NCBI RefSeq assembly: GCF_034932185.1
Contig: NZ_JAYGHW010000003.1
Location: 52,737-116,736 of the forward strand
Direction of reading: 5' to 3'
Source: Spirulina sp034932185
GTDB lineage: Bacteria > Cyanobacteriota > Cyanobacteriia > Cyanobacteriales > Spirulinaceae
DNA: 64,000 bases
In this document: positions 35,731 through 43,702 of the stretch, piece after piece
Position numbering within the stretch: the first letter of the stretch is position 1
Layout: every line of letters starts with the position of its first letter
The notes under the pieces: model-generated
Databases searched by the model: none
What the model saw: the letters and a program-made list of their open reading frames with translations, nothing else
Told to the model about the DNA's origin: nothing
Translations under genes and position numbers: made by a program

Positions 35731-37332
35731 TTATATGAATTCTTCCCCGAACTTCTGAAAATGTAAGGAATGTGAGATTTGCTGCTTCAGCAGTATGTTA
35801 AGAACGATGTCTTGGGCTGCGGGCATCTGACCATAACTGAACACCCAAGGCAATGTGCCGTCACAATTAGCACTGAACCAATCCGCCAGATAAGGACTAC
35901 CGTAAAGGGCCAGGGCCCCAAAATACTGATTCTGTAATAAACATTTAAGCTGGGCCTTGATTTCTGGGGCTAAACCCGCTGTGCCTCGGAAGGGATTGCC
36001 CCGGATAAATATCTGTAAAAGATTGTGGGGGTGAACTGGGGGGGCTGCTATTTCGAGCAGTTGGGGGGGTTCGATGATGCGGTGTTGATAGCCGAGGCTC
36101 TGGGGGAGGGCGATCGCCGGCGTTGCCAGATCCAAAAAGGGCATATTGAGCAGGTTGCCGACGATGATCATATTCAGGGGCGATCCCGATGCTTCGGGCT
36201 TGGGGGTGAAGGTTCCCCCTTGGCGGAGGGAAGCGGTGAGGATCTGCCGCAGGATTTTTTGACTGCTGGGGGTATGGAGGTGGGTGAGGCGATCGCCTAC
36301 GGGTTCCCTTGGAGGCGGAATCACTTTGGCCTTAGCGGCGGCAATGCGGGCAACGGAAGCGGTGATCTGTTCTGGGGGAATGCGGCCAGCGGTGACGGCG
36401 GCCTCAATGGCGAGGATCGCTTGTTCGGGATCAGCGGGCATCAGCACAATATCGGCTCCGGCGGCCACGGCTTGCACCGCCACTTCTTCCGGACTGGCCC
36501 AATGGGCAATTCCCCCCATCACCAAGGCATCCGTAACAATCAACCCCTCAAACCCTAGATTTTGCCGCAGTTGCCCAGTGAGGATCGGTTGTGAGAGCGT
36601 GGCGGGGGCGGCATCATCCCAGGCGGGGATCATTAAATGGCCAGACATCACCCCATCGACCCCGGCAGCAATGGCGGCGGCAAAGGGGGGAATTTCAACG
36701 GTGGAGAGGCGATCGCCCCCGTGGGGAATTTCCGGCAATGCTAAATGGGAATCGACGCTGGTATCGCCATGGCCGGGGAAATGTTTAGCACAGGTGAGGA
36801 CGGGGTGACGGTGGCAACCTTCAATGAAGGCGGCGGCTAAACGGCTGACGGTGGCGGCATCTTCCCCAAAGGCCCGCACATTAATCACCGGATTTTCAGG
36901 ATTATTATTGACATCCACCACAGGAGCGAGGATCCAATTTAACCCCAAGGCTAGGGATTCTTGGGCGGTAATTTCCCCCATTTGCCGGGCGTATTCTTCG
37001 CCTTCAGATTGGTTGGCAATAGCCTGCAAAGCCATCGGCGGCGGTAATTCCGTCGCACCGGGAAACCGTTGCCCCACCCCTTCTTCAATATCAGCGGCGA
37101 TCAGCAGGGGCGTGGTTGCCCAACTTTGCAGTTGAGCGGTACGCAGGGCCAACTCTGCCACCGTCCCACCCAGTAAAATCACCCCCCCCACATTCCACTC
37201 GCTAATCCAACGGTGGAGTTTGGCTTGGGGGGCTTCCCATTGGGGGTAGCGGATTTGGTGATCTAACAGGTGGCCAGAGGCTCGCACGACGATCATTTGG
37301 CCGATTTGCGATCGCAGGGAAGGGGAGGTCAT
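35731..37332 (-). CDS. Glycoside hydrolase family 3, beta-N-acetylhexosaminidase-like
   Basis: The 533-residue protein has a GH3 TIM barrel (about 1-340) with the NagZ-type signature KHFPGHGDT (183-191) and nucleophile Asp268 in VTDALVMGG. The His of GHGDT is the acid-base partner in NagZ enzymes. A C-terminal extension (about 350-533) of alpha/beta type is longer than in short NagZ proteins. NagZ removes N-acetylglucosamine from peptidoglycan fragments during wall recycling. I see no signal peptide, consistent with cytosolic recycling. A heptamer repeat tract lies just upstream of the start. Confidence 0.92.
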   Translation of the reverse strand: MTSPSLRSQIGQMIVVRASGHLLDHQIRYPQWEAPQAKLHRWISEWNVGGVILLGGTVAELALRTAQLQSWATTPLLIAADIEEGVGQRFPGATELPPPMALQAIANQSEGEEYARQMGEITAQESLALGLNWILAPVVDVNNNPENPVINVRAFGEDAATVSRLAAAFIEGCHRHPVLTCAKHFPGHGDTSVDSHLALPEIPHGGDRLSTVEIPPFAAAIAAGVDGVMSGHLMIPAWDDAAPATLSQPILTGQLRQNLGFEGLIVTDALVMGGIAHWASPEEVAVQAVAAGADIVLMPADPEQAILAIEAAVTAGRIPPEQITASVARIAAAKAKVIPPPREPVGDRLTHLHTPSSQKILRQILTASLRQGGTFTPKPEASGSPLNMIIVGNLLNMPFLDLATPAIALPQSLGYQHRIIEPPQLLEIAAPPVHPHNLLQIFIRGNPFRGTAGLAPEIKAQLKCLLQNQYFGALALYGSPYLADWFSANCDGTLPWVFSYGQMPAAQDIVLNILLKQQISHSLHFQKFGEEFI

Positions 37333-37346
37333 AGGGTGGAAAGGGG

Positions 37347-37388
37347 GGAGTGAGGAGTGAGGAGTGAGGAGTGAGAAGTGAGGAGTGA
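37347..37388. repeat. Heptamer tandem repeat (STRR), GGAGTGA x6
   Basis: Six head-to-tail copies of GGAGTGA run from 37347 to 37388, the fifth being GAAGTGA. It lies between the rbfA stop and the GH3 start (both minus strand), ending 14 nt upstream of the GH3 ATG. Short tandemly repeated heptamers are a known feature of cyanobacterial genomes. It may vary in copy number by slippage and so change the GH3 leader. Confidence 0.85.
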
Positions 37389-37447
37389 GGAGGAATTAAC
37401 TGAACTCTTTTCTCTCTGCTCTATTCTCTCTTCTCCCCAAAGATCGG

Positions 37448-37825
37448 TTATTCCTCTTCCTCACCGAGGGGCCGGTCTTGGTTTAACTGGGTGAGGAGGG
37501 TGAGGACGCGATCGCCCCGTTCAATGGAGCGGTCTTCGAGAAAAATCACTTCCGGCGTGCGGCGTAGGCGTACCCGTTGCCCCAACTCCCGGCGGACAAA
37601 CCCCGATGAAGAAGCTAAACCCTCCATGGTTTCCGCTCTGGCTTCATCACTGCCATAGATACTGACAAAAATTTTGGCGTGTTGGAGATCCCCCGATACA
37701 ACCACATCGGTAACGCTGACCATCCCTGCTCCGACGCGATCATCTTTGATCTCGTGACAGAGTAGTTGGCTCACTTCCCGTTTAATCAGGGCAGAAACGC
37801 GGGATACGCGGCGACTGGTGGCCAT
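37448..37825 (-). CDS. rbfA: 30S ribosome-binding factor A
   Basis: A 125-residue RbfA. The RVSRVSALIKREVSQLL start, the VSVTDVVVSGDLQHAKIFVS core and the LRRTPEVIFLEDRSIERG segment match the KH-type fold. It helps mature the 16S rRNA 5' end and is needed for cold growth. The Ser-rich basic N-terminus (ATSRRVSR) contacts rRNA. It lies downstream of a DUF751 gene on the same strand with a gap of about 100 nt. Confidence 0.95.
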   Translation of the reverse strand: MATSRRVSRVSALIKREVSQLLCHEIKDDRVGAGMVSVTDVVVSGDLQHAKIFVSIYGSDEARAETMEGLASSSGFVRRELGQRVRLRRTPEVIFLEDRSIERGDRVLTLLTQLNQDRPLGEEEE

Positions 37826-37928
37826 AGTGACTCCTTTAAATAAAACAATTCAGCAAATTTTGATGATCAAACCGAGGACTAAAGTCCTGACGACAAACCT
37901 TTGTCGTTACGACAACCTTTAGCCAGTC

Positions 37929-38129
37929 TCAAACCGTGAAGCCCAGCATTGCCCGGAGTGTAAAGAAAATAAATCCGGTTAGGCCCACAAGAATGCCGAT
38001 CAGGGCTGTGAGCCGCAGGGGACTGTTAAACATCGGCTGCACCCACTGGAAGAGGGCGAAAAACACCCCCAGGGTAAAGGTAATAAAGTAACGGCAATAC
38101 CGTAGGACGTTATTAAAAAATTCTTCCAT
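37929..38129 (-). CDS. DUF751/Ycf33-family small membrane protein
   Basis: A 66-residue protein with two hydrophobic helices (RYFITFTLGVFFALFQWV and LTALIGILVGLTGFIFFT), matching the Ycf33/DUF751 family found in cyanobacteria and plastids, of unknown role. Normal length is 60-80 residues. It lies upstream of rbfA; the two are often neighbours and may be cotranscribed. Confidence 0.85.
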   Translation of the reverse strand: MEEFFNNVLRYCRYFITFTLGVFFALFQWVQPMFNSPLRLTALIGILVGLTGFIFFTLRAMLGFTV

Positions 38130-38310
38130 GGTGGCGATCGCGCTAAAATCTCACCTTTAACCATAGCCTGTTCCCGACCGGGTGCGATCGCCCCTAGGCG
38201 GAATTCCTCCAGTTGATTGGGGATAAAACTCAAGCTAGGATGCAGTGGCCCTCAGGGCGGGCAGATGGTCGCCCCAAGGGTTTCATGCTCACAAACAAAG
38301 GAAAACAAGG

Positions 38311-39093
38311 GTGGACGATTTAATTTGGTTAGGTGTGGGGGGATTGGTGTCGGGCTTGTTGGCGGGGCTATTGGGCATTGGCGGCGGGACGGTGTTAGTT
38401 CCCTTAATGGTGGCCTTGAATATTGGCTATGACCAAGCCGTGGCCACCAGTAGTTTAGCCATTGTGATGACCTCCTGTTCGGGAACGGTACAAAATTGGC
38501 GGATGGGGTTATTGGATTGGCGGCGGGTGATGTTTTTGGGCTTGCCAGCGATCGCCACCGCCCCTTTAGGGCCGCTGATTATTCAACAATTGCCCACCTA
38601 TATTAAAGAAGCCGCCTTTGGACTGTTGCTGATCCTGACCATCTTTTTAGTCACATTACGCAAACGCCTGATCGCCCGTCAAGCGGCCCAGGATTCCCCC
38701 ACCACCTCAGCGGCGATCAATCCCATCGTGGCCCGCTTGGGAACCGGAGCAGCGGCGGGGCTGTTAGCGGGGGTGTTTGGCGTAGGGGGCGGTGTGATCA
38801 TGGTTCCTCTGCAAATGCTATTGCTCCAGGAACCGATTAAGCTGGCCATTCAAACCAGCTTAGGCGTGATCGTGATTACCTCCATTGCTGCCGCTGGCAG
38901 CCATGCCCTGCAAGGAAATGTGCTTTGGTTATCGGGGCTAATTTTAGGCATCGGCGGCCTCTTGGGGGCGCAAGTCAGCACCCGCTACCTCCCCAAACTC
39001 CCTGATGCTGTCGTTAATCTCCTCTTTCGGAGTCTCTTGGCGATCTTAGCCCTCTATTTCTTTGGCCGAGCCATGGGCAGTTTTCCGGGTTAA
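38311..39093 (+). CDS. TauE/SafE-family sulfite/anion exporter
   Basis: I chose the GTG at 38311, with AAAGGAAAACAAGG just upstream, because the first hydrophobic segment (LIWLGVGGLVSGLLAG) then starts at once; an upstream ATG at 38245 would add a 22-residue basic tail. The product has 260 residues with about eight membrane helices in two repeats, each with a Gly-rich loop (LAGLLGIGGGTVLVPLM and LAGVFGVGGGVIMVPL), the TauE/SafE signature. Substrates reported in the family are sulfite, sulfolactate and organosulfonates, and none can be assigned here. A long-form repeat element follows the stop. Confidence 0.9.
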   Translation: MDDLIWLGVGGLVSGLLAGLLGIGGGTVLVPLMVALNIGYDQAVATSSLAIVMTSCSGTVQNWRMGLLDWRRVMFLGLPAIATAPLGPLIIQQLPTYIKEAAFGLLLILTIFLVTLRKRLIARQAAQDSPTTSAAINPIVARLGTGAAAGLLAGVFGVGGGVIMVPLQMLLLQEPIKLAIQTSLGVIVITSIAAAGSHALQGNVLWLSGLILGIGGLLGAQVSTRYLPKLPDAVVNLLFRSLLAILALYFFGRAMGSFPG

Positions 39094-39116
39094 ACCCAAA
39101 TCATCACATCCGCCTC

Positions 39117-39168
39117 GTAGGGGCGAAAAATCTTTGTACCTCCGGCAGGCTTACGCCAACGCCCCCAC
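39117..39168. repeat. Long-form GTAGGGGCG element (minus orientation)
   Basis: It reads GTAGGGGCGAAAAATC at one end and ACGCCCCCAC at the other, with CCTCCGGCAGGCTTACG between. On the minus strand this matches the long elements at 40774 and 59823. The internal CCTCCGGCAGG forms a small hairpin. It lies 24 nt after the TauE stop and before sipA. Confidence 0.75.
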
Positions 39169-39254
39169 ACCGATCAATTCGCCCCCACGCCCATCAATTG
39201 GACAACGGAATTTCCTATGATTCGATCAGTCTTAATCTCCATTCCCCCAGTACC

Positions 39255-39497
39255 ATGAGCGATCCCATTCCCTACCACGTCGGCCAAACCGTCACCCTCA
39301 GCCAACGCCCCCCCTATTTAAAAACCGCTGACCCCATGCCCATGCTCCGCCCCGCTGACCTGATTGCCACGGATGAGCAGGGGACAATTTTAGAGCGGCG
39401 GCCCGGGGGTTGGGCGGTGAAATTTACGCGGGGGGTGTTCTTGATGGAGGAAAGTTATCTGGCGATCGCCCCCGATTCCCCCCCAGACAATGGCTAA
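39255..39497 (+). CDS. sipA: NblS-interacting regulatory protein SipA (DUF3148)
   Basis: An 80-residue protein from the ATG at 39255 (MSDPIPYHVGQTVTLSQ). The conserved core TADPMPMLRPADLI followed by ERRPGGWAVKFTRG is the SipA/DUF3148 signature, an SH3-like small beta barrel. In Synechococcus elongatus SipA binds the kinase domain of NblS and increases its activity, and it also affects NblR. Its target, NblS, is encoded at 11976-13973 in this window. The upstream in-frame ATG at 39198 would add an unrelated 19-residue tail. Confidence 0.88.
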   Translation: MSDPIPYHVGQTVTLSQRPPYLKTADPMPMLRPADLIATDEQGTILERRPGGWAVKFTRGVFLMEESYLAIAPDSPPDNG

Positions 39498-39594
39498 ACT
39501 GGCCCCCTTTGGGGAGGCGATCGCCTCAAGGGTCAAAGAATAGAGCTAACCCGTTTCCCCGGAAAAAAGTGAGATTAATCTTGGTGATTAATCT

Positions 39595-39621
39595 TTGCCT
39601 TTCTTAAGACTGTGGTAGTAT
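39595..39621 (+). promoter_or_regulatory. Possible sigma-70-type promoter for the Gfo/Idh gene
   Basis: TTGCCT (39595-39600) and TAGTAT (39616-39621) are spaced by 15 nt, with TG two bases before the -10 hexamer. The distance to the ATG at 39701 is about 80 nt. Weak consensus; inferred only. Confidence 0.25.
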
Positions 39622-39700
39622 CGGGGTAAATTTTGCACAACAACAACAGCGAAAACGCTGATGCCATCAGCCATAGGGAGATCTAAGGAGCCAAACCAGC

Positions 39701-40777
39701 ATGAGCAAAGCAGAGCCAGCCGTGACCACGCCGCGATCTCCCCAGCGACCGATTCGGATTGGGGTCGTGGGCGTTGGCAATATGGGACAACACCACACCC
39801 GCGTTTTAAGTCTCCTCAAAGGCGTGCAATTGGTGGGTATTTCTGATGTGAATGTGGAGCGGGGCCTCGATACTGCCAGCAAGTACCGCGTCCGCTTTTT
39901 TGAAAGCTATCAAGACCTCCTCCCCCACGTTGATGCCGTTTGCATCGCCGTCCCCACCCGGCTCCACCATCAAGTGGGGATGGATTGCCTCAGTGCCGGG
40001 GTTCACGTCTTGGTGGAAAAACCGATCGCCGCTAGCATCACCGAAGCCGAATCCCTCGTCAACACCGCCGCCGAATCCAATTGCATCCTCCAAGTGGGGC
40101 ATATTGAGCGCTTTAACCCCGCCTTTCAGGAACTCAGTAAAGTCCTCGCCACCGAAGAACTCCTTGCCCTCGAAGCCCACCGCATGAGTCCCTACGCTAA
40201 CCGGGCGAATGATGTCTCGGTGGTGTTGGATTTGATGATCCACGATATTGATCTGTTGCTGGAGTTGGCCAATTCTTCCGTCGTGAAAGTTACCGCCAGT
40301 GGCAGCCGCGCCTCGGATTCTGGTTATTTGGACTATGTGACGGCCACGTTAGGGTTTGCTAACGGTATTGTGGCGACGTTAACGGCGAGCAAAGTCACCC
40401 ATCGCAAAATTCGTAGTATTGCCGCCCATTGCAAGAATTCCCTCACGGAAGCGGATTTCCTCAATAATGAAATCCTGATTCATCGCCAAACTACCGCAAA
40501 TTGCATGACGGATTACGGCCAAGTGCTTTACCGTCAGGATGGCCTGATCGAGAAGGTTTACACCAGTAATATTGAACCCCTCCACGCCGAATTAGAGCAT
40601 TTTGTCAATTGTGTACGGGGAGGAGAGCAGCCCTCGGTGGGGGGTGAGCAGGCCCTCAAGGCGTTGCGTCTGGCCAGTGCCATTGAAAAGATGGCCCTAG
40701 ATGGCCAAGCCTGGCATCAGGAAGATTGGCCCCTAGGTCAGCCTTTGAATCAAAATGTGATGGCCTTCAATGGGTAG
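39701..40777 (+). CDS. Gfo/Idh/MocA-family NAD(P)-dependent oxidoreductase
   Basis: A 358-residue oxidoreductase. An N-terminal Rossmann fold (GVVGVGNMGQHHTRVL, about 21-36) binds NAD(P), and EKPI (about 107-110) and HIERFNPAF (about 130) fit the family active site. A C-terminal alpha/beta domain follows. A variable Ser/Pro start of 15 residues precedes the fold. Members act on sugars, inositol, UDP-GlcNAc-uronates or biliverdin; the HxxRFNPA pattern is seen in sugar-acid dehydrogenases, but the substrate is unknown. AAGGAG is present before the ATG. The TAG stop (40775-40777) is the first TAG of the repeat element that follows. Confidence 0.9.
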   Translation: MSKAEPAVTTPRSPQRPIRIGVVGVGNMGQHHTRVLSLLKGVQLVGISDVNVERGLDTASKYRVRFFESYQDLLPHVDAVCIAVPTRLHHQVGMDCLSAGVHVLVEKPIAASITEAESLVNTAAESNCILQVGHIERFNPAFQELSKVLATEELLALEAHRMSPYANRANDVSVVLDLMIHDIDLLLELANSSVVKVTASGSRASDSGYLDYVTATLGFANGIVATLTASKVTHRKIRSIAAHCKNSLTEADFLNNEILIHRQTTANCMTDYGQVLYRQDGLIEKVYTSNIEPLHAELEHFVNCVRGGEQPSVGGEQALKALRLASAIEKMALDGQAWHQEDWPLGQPLNQNVMAFNG

Positions 40778-40825
40778 GGGCGTTTGCGTAAGCCTGCCGG
40801 AGGCACAAAATTTTTTCGCCCCCCT
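40774..40825. repeat. Long-form GTAGGGGCG element at the end of the Gfo/Idh gene
   Basis: It starts GTAGGGGCGTTTGCGTAAGC, has CCTGCCGGAGGCAC in the middle and ends TTTTTTCGCCCCCCT. The first TAG is the stop codon of the gene. A CCCCCTTAAAAAGGGGG hairpin element follows at 40857. The same element occurs at 59823 and, reversed, at 39117. Confidence 0.8.
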
Positions 40826-40843
40826 GTTGCGATGCGGTACAGA

Positions 40844-40873
40844 GATCCCCCTCAATCCCCCTTAAAAAGGGGG
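40844..40873. terminator. GATCCCCC element with CCCCCTTAAAAAGGGGG hairpin
   Basis: GATCCCCCTCAATCCCCC leads into arms CCCCCTT (40857-40863) and AAGGGGG (40867-40873). This motif is widely repeated in cyanobacterial genomes. It lies between the convergent Gfo/Idh and hemL genes, 30 nt before the hemL 3' end, and would act on either strand. Confidence 0.65.
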
Positions 40874-40902
40874 AGTTAGAGTTCTCATCAGTCGCGAAAA
40901 CG

Positions 40903-42204
40903 CTATAGATTCGCCATTACGATGCGGGCTGCTGCGAGGGTTTGGTCAATTTCCCCGTCGGTGTGAGCCAAGGACATGAACCCCGCCTCAAACTGGGAAG
41001 GGGCTAAATAAACCCCCTGCTCCAACATCCCCCGATGGAAGCGAGCGAACTTGGCGCTATCGGATTTTTTAGCATCGTCGTAATTGCGAACGGGGCCGCC
41101 TTGGAAGAAGAAGCCAAACATGCCGCTAATGCTACCGCCACAGGCGGGATGGCCGGTTTCTTGGGCGATCGCCAATAACCCATTCACTAACTTTTGGGTC
41201 ATGGCTTCCAAATAGTCATAACTGCCGGGCTTTTGGAGCAACTCCAGGGTTTTAATCCCCGCCGTCATCGCCAAAGGATTCCCCGACAGCGTTCCCGCTT
41301 GGTACATCGGCCCTGATGGAGCCACCATTGCCATAATATCCTTGCGGCCACCATAGGCCCCCACCGGCAAACCACCGCCGATCACTTTCCCCAACGTCGT
41401 TAAATCCGGCGTGACCCCGAATTTCTCCTGCGCTCCACCGTAGGCAATGCGGAACCCCGTCATCACCTCATCAAACATCAACAACGCCCCATTTTCCTGG
41501 GTGATCAGGCGTAAACCCTCCAGGAAACCGGCATCGGGGGGAATAAAGCCGGAATTACCCACCACCGGCTCTAGGATCACGCCCGCAATTTGATCGGGAT
41601 TTTCGGCAAACAGGGCTTTCACCGCTTCGAGATCGTTGTAGGGGGCGGTGAGGGTGGCGGCGGCGGTGGTTTTTGGCACACCGGGGGAGTCGGGTAAACC
41701 CAGGGTGGCGACCCCAGACCCGGCCTTCACCAAAAACATATCCGCATGGCCGTGGTAGCAGCCTTCAAACTTGATAATTTTTTCCCGACCCGTAAAAGCC
41801 CGCATCAGCCGCAACACCGACATACAGGCCTCTGTGCCGGAATTGACAAACCGCACCATTTCAATACTAGGCACAGCATCGATCACCATTTCCGCCAGCA
41901 CGTTTTCCAACACACAGGGCGCACCAAAGCTTGTGCCTTTTACCAGGGCTTCATGGAGGGCGGCGATCACCTCTGGATGGGCATGGCCACAGATAGCCGG
42001 CCCCCAAGTCCCCACATAATCAATATATTGATTCTCATCTACATCCCAAATATGGGGGCCATGGACGCGATCGAAAACAATGGGCTGACCGCCCACGGAT
42101 TTAAAGGCACGCACCGGAGAACTCACGCCACCGGGCATTAATTTCTGGGCAGCGGTAAAAATTTCTTCAGATTTAGTGGTTTTTAAATTTGATGTGGCAA
42201 CCAA
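40903..42204 (-). CDS. hemL: Glutamate-1-semialdehyde 2,1-aminomutase
   Basis: A PLP enzyme making 5-aminolevulinate from glutamate-1-semialdehyde, the last step of the C5 route to heme and chlorophyll. It has 433 residues. The cofactor lysine is Lys273 in TLGKVIGGGLPVGAYGG, preceded by the Asp in LMFDEVMTG that contacts the pyridine nitrogen. The substrate-binding loop GAPCVLENVLAE and the start LMPGGVSSPVRAFK are typical. No hemA is nearby. The spacer from the 5' end to the fasciclin start is about 220 nt. Confidence 0.97.
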   Translation of the reverse strand: MVATSNLKTTKSEEIFTAAQKLMPGGVSSPVRAFKSVGGQPIVFDRVHGPHIWDVDENQYIDYVGTWGPAICGHAHPEVIAALHEALVKGTSFGAPCVLENVLAEMVIDAVPSIEMVRFVNSGTEACMSVLRLMRAFTGREKIIKFEGCYHGHADMFLVKAGSGVATLGLPDSPGVPKTTAAATLTAPYNDLEAVKALFAENPDQIAGVILEPVVGNSGFIPPDAGFLEGLRLITQENGALLMFDEVMTGFRIAYGGAQEKFGVTPDLTTLGKVIGGGLPVGAYGGRKDIMAMVAPSGPMYQAGTLSGNPLAMTAGIKTLELLQKPGSYDYLEAMTQKLVNGLLAIAQETGHPACGGSISGMFGFFFQGGPVRNYDDAKKSDSAKFARFHRGMLEQGVYLAPSQFEAGFMSLAHTDGEIDQTLAAARIVMANL

Positions 42205-42424
42205 AATATTCTCTCCTTAATCGCAAGCTAAATGGGTGCATCCACTTCGAGGGTTCAGCTGTTGTGGGTTCATGGTACTTGGCCCTAAACCCCCCAACAT
42301 TCCGAACCCAGTCTCTATCCTAATGGAATCAGACCCCAGTACTTTGGCCCATTGTTGCCTAGTTTTTGTCCGGTTCCCAATCAATTGCTTAGAATTGTGG
42401 GGAAATTCTCAATCCCAGATCACA

Positions 42425-43030
42425 ATGACAATCAAATTCAATTCACTGTCTTTCGCTCTGGTGGCGGCAATTTCGAGTTTGGGCGCAACGCTGATGTTTA
42501 ATCCTGCTGCTGTTGCCGCTGATCCCGAAACAACCCCCGTTCCCTTGGACTTGGCCCAAGCTAACGGCACATTGATGGATGTGGTGGATGGCACGGAGTC
42601 CTTGAGTACGTTGGGGACGCTGCTGCGGACGGCGGGTTTGCAGGATGTTTTGGGGGGAACAACGCCGATGACGCTGTTTGCGCCCAATAATGCGGCTTTT
42701 GATGCGTTGCCGCCGGGGGTGTTGACGGCGTTGATGAAGTCGGAGAATCGCGATCTGTTGCGGAAGGTGTTAACCTATCATGTTTTGCCCAGTGCAATGC
42801 GCTTACCGGAGGTGGCAGAAAACCGGATGCTGGAAACGGCTAGCGGCGATGTGTTGAGTATTGGCCGGAATCCGGAGGGCAATGTGATGGTGGATACGGC
42901 GAATGTGACGGGTTCTCAAAATAACCCCAGCAATGGTTATGTGCATTTCACCGATGCGGTGTTGATTCCCCCTGGGGTGGCCAGTACGTTGGCCAGTCGG
43001 GAGCAAGGGCCGATCCGGGGCTTGTGGTAA
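42425..43030 (+). CDS. Fasciclin (FAS1) domain secreted protein
   Basis: From the ATG at 42425 the product has 201 residues. A Sec signal (SLSFALVAAISSLGATLM) is cleaved near PAAVAA (about residue 31), and one FAS1 domain (about 50-190) has the H1 motif TLFAPNNAAFDALPPG and the H2 motif VLTYHVLPSAMRL. FAS1 domains bind surfaces or other proteins and are common in cyanobacterial extracellular matrix. It lacks repeats or an anchor, so it is probably free in the periplasm or outside the cell. An upstream in-frame ATG at 42236 would put 63 residues before the signal and is rejected. Confidence 0.9.
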   Translation: MTIKFNSLSFALVAAISSLGATLMFNPAAVAADPETTPVPLDLAQANGTLMDVVDGTESLSTLGTLLRTAGLQDVLGGTTPMTLFAPNNAAFDALPPGVLTALMKSENRDLLRKVLTYHVLPSAMRLPEVAENRMLETASGDVLSIGRNPEGNVMVDTANVTGSQNNPSNGYVHFTDAVLIPPGVASTLASREQGPIRGLW

Positions 43031-43129
43031 ACCGTTGGTTCGATCTGCTTTGATATGATCTAGCGATGATCCCCCGTTGGGCGTGATGCTCGATGGGGGA
43101 TTCTGTTCAACTCTAGATTCTGCAAATCC

Positions 43130-43657
43130 ATGATCAATGTAACTGCTTCCTTTTGGCCGACTCCTGATCATAGCCAAGCGGCCTTTATTGCCCCCAATGC
43201 GACGGTGATCGGGGATGTGGTGTTACATCCAGGGGTGAGTGTTTGGTATGGGGCGGTGCTGCGGGGGGATGTGGAGCGGATTGAGATTGGGGCCCATAGC
43301 AATATTCAGGATGGGGCGGTACTCCATGGCGATCCGGGAGAGCCGACGGTGTTAGAGGAGTTTGTGACGGTGGGCCATCGGGCGGTGATCCATTCGGCCC
43401 ATGTGGAGCGGGGGTGCTTGATTGGCATTGGCGCAATTGTCCTCAATGGGGTGCGCGTGGGGGCAGGGAGCATCATCGGGGCGGGCTGTGTGGTGACAAA
43501 AGATGTGCCGCCGCGATCGCTCATGGTGGGGATTCCCGCTAAACTAATCCGCTCCATTGACGATACCCAAGCGGCGGGATTAATTGAACACGCCCAACGC
43601 TACGAGAAGTTAGCGCGGGTTCACGCCGGAACAGGAACAGATCTAGGATTTCGCTAG
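43130..43657 (+). CDS. Gamma carbonic anhydrase-like hexapeptide-repeat protein
   Basis: A 175-residue left-handed beta-helix. Hexapeptide turns such as VVLHPGVSVWYGAVLRGDVERI and IGAHSNIQDGAVLHGD fit the family. Likely zinc histidines are in GDPGEPTVLEEFVTVGHRAVIH (His of VGH and IHSAH). This small YrdA/CaiE-type gamma-class protein lacks the RbcS-like repeats of CcmM. Some members have carbonic anhydrase activity, others none that is known. It stands alone and is followed by a short palindrome. Confidence 0.9.
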   Translation: MINVTASFWPTPDHSQAAFIAPNATVIGDVVLHPGVSVWYGAVLRGDVERIEIGAHSNIQDGAVLHGDPGEPTVLEEFVTVGHRAVIHSAHVERGCLIGIGAIVLNGVRVGAGSIIGAGCVVTKDVPPRSLMVGIPAKLIRSIDDTQAAGLIEHAQRYEKLARVHAGTGTDLGFR

Positions 43658-43674
43658 CTGATCTAACAATCTGC

Positions 43675-43702
43675 GTAGGGGCGCAACATTTTGCCCCCTT
43701 AC
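43675..43702. terminator. Short GTAGGGGCG element at two convergent gene ends
   Basis: GTAGGGGCGCAA and TTTTGCCCCCTTAC face each other between the gamma-CA and the 191-residue genes. On the minus strand the element begins GTAAGGGGGC, and that TAA is the stop codon of the minus gene. Confidence 0.6.

Noticed and set aside
37347..37388. Resemblance to the conserved core of the small RNA Yfr1 (ACTCCTCAC)
   Set aside because: The match comes from the heptamer repeat read on the minus strand. No flanking hairpins of Yfr1 are present.
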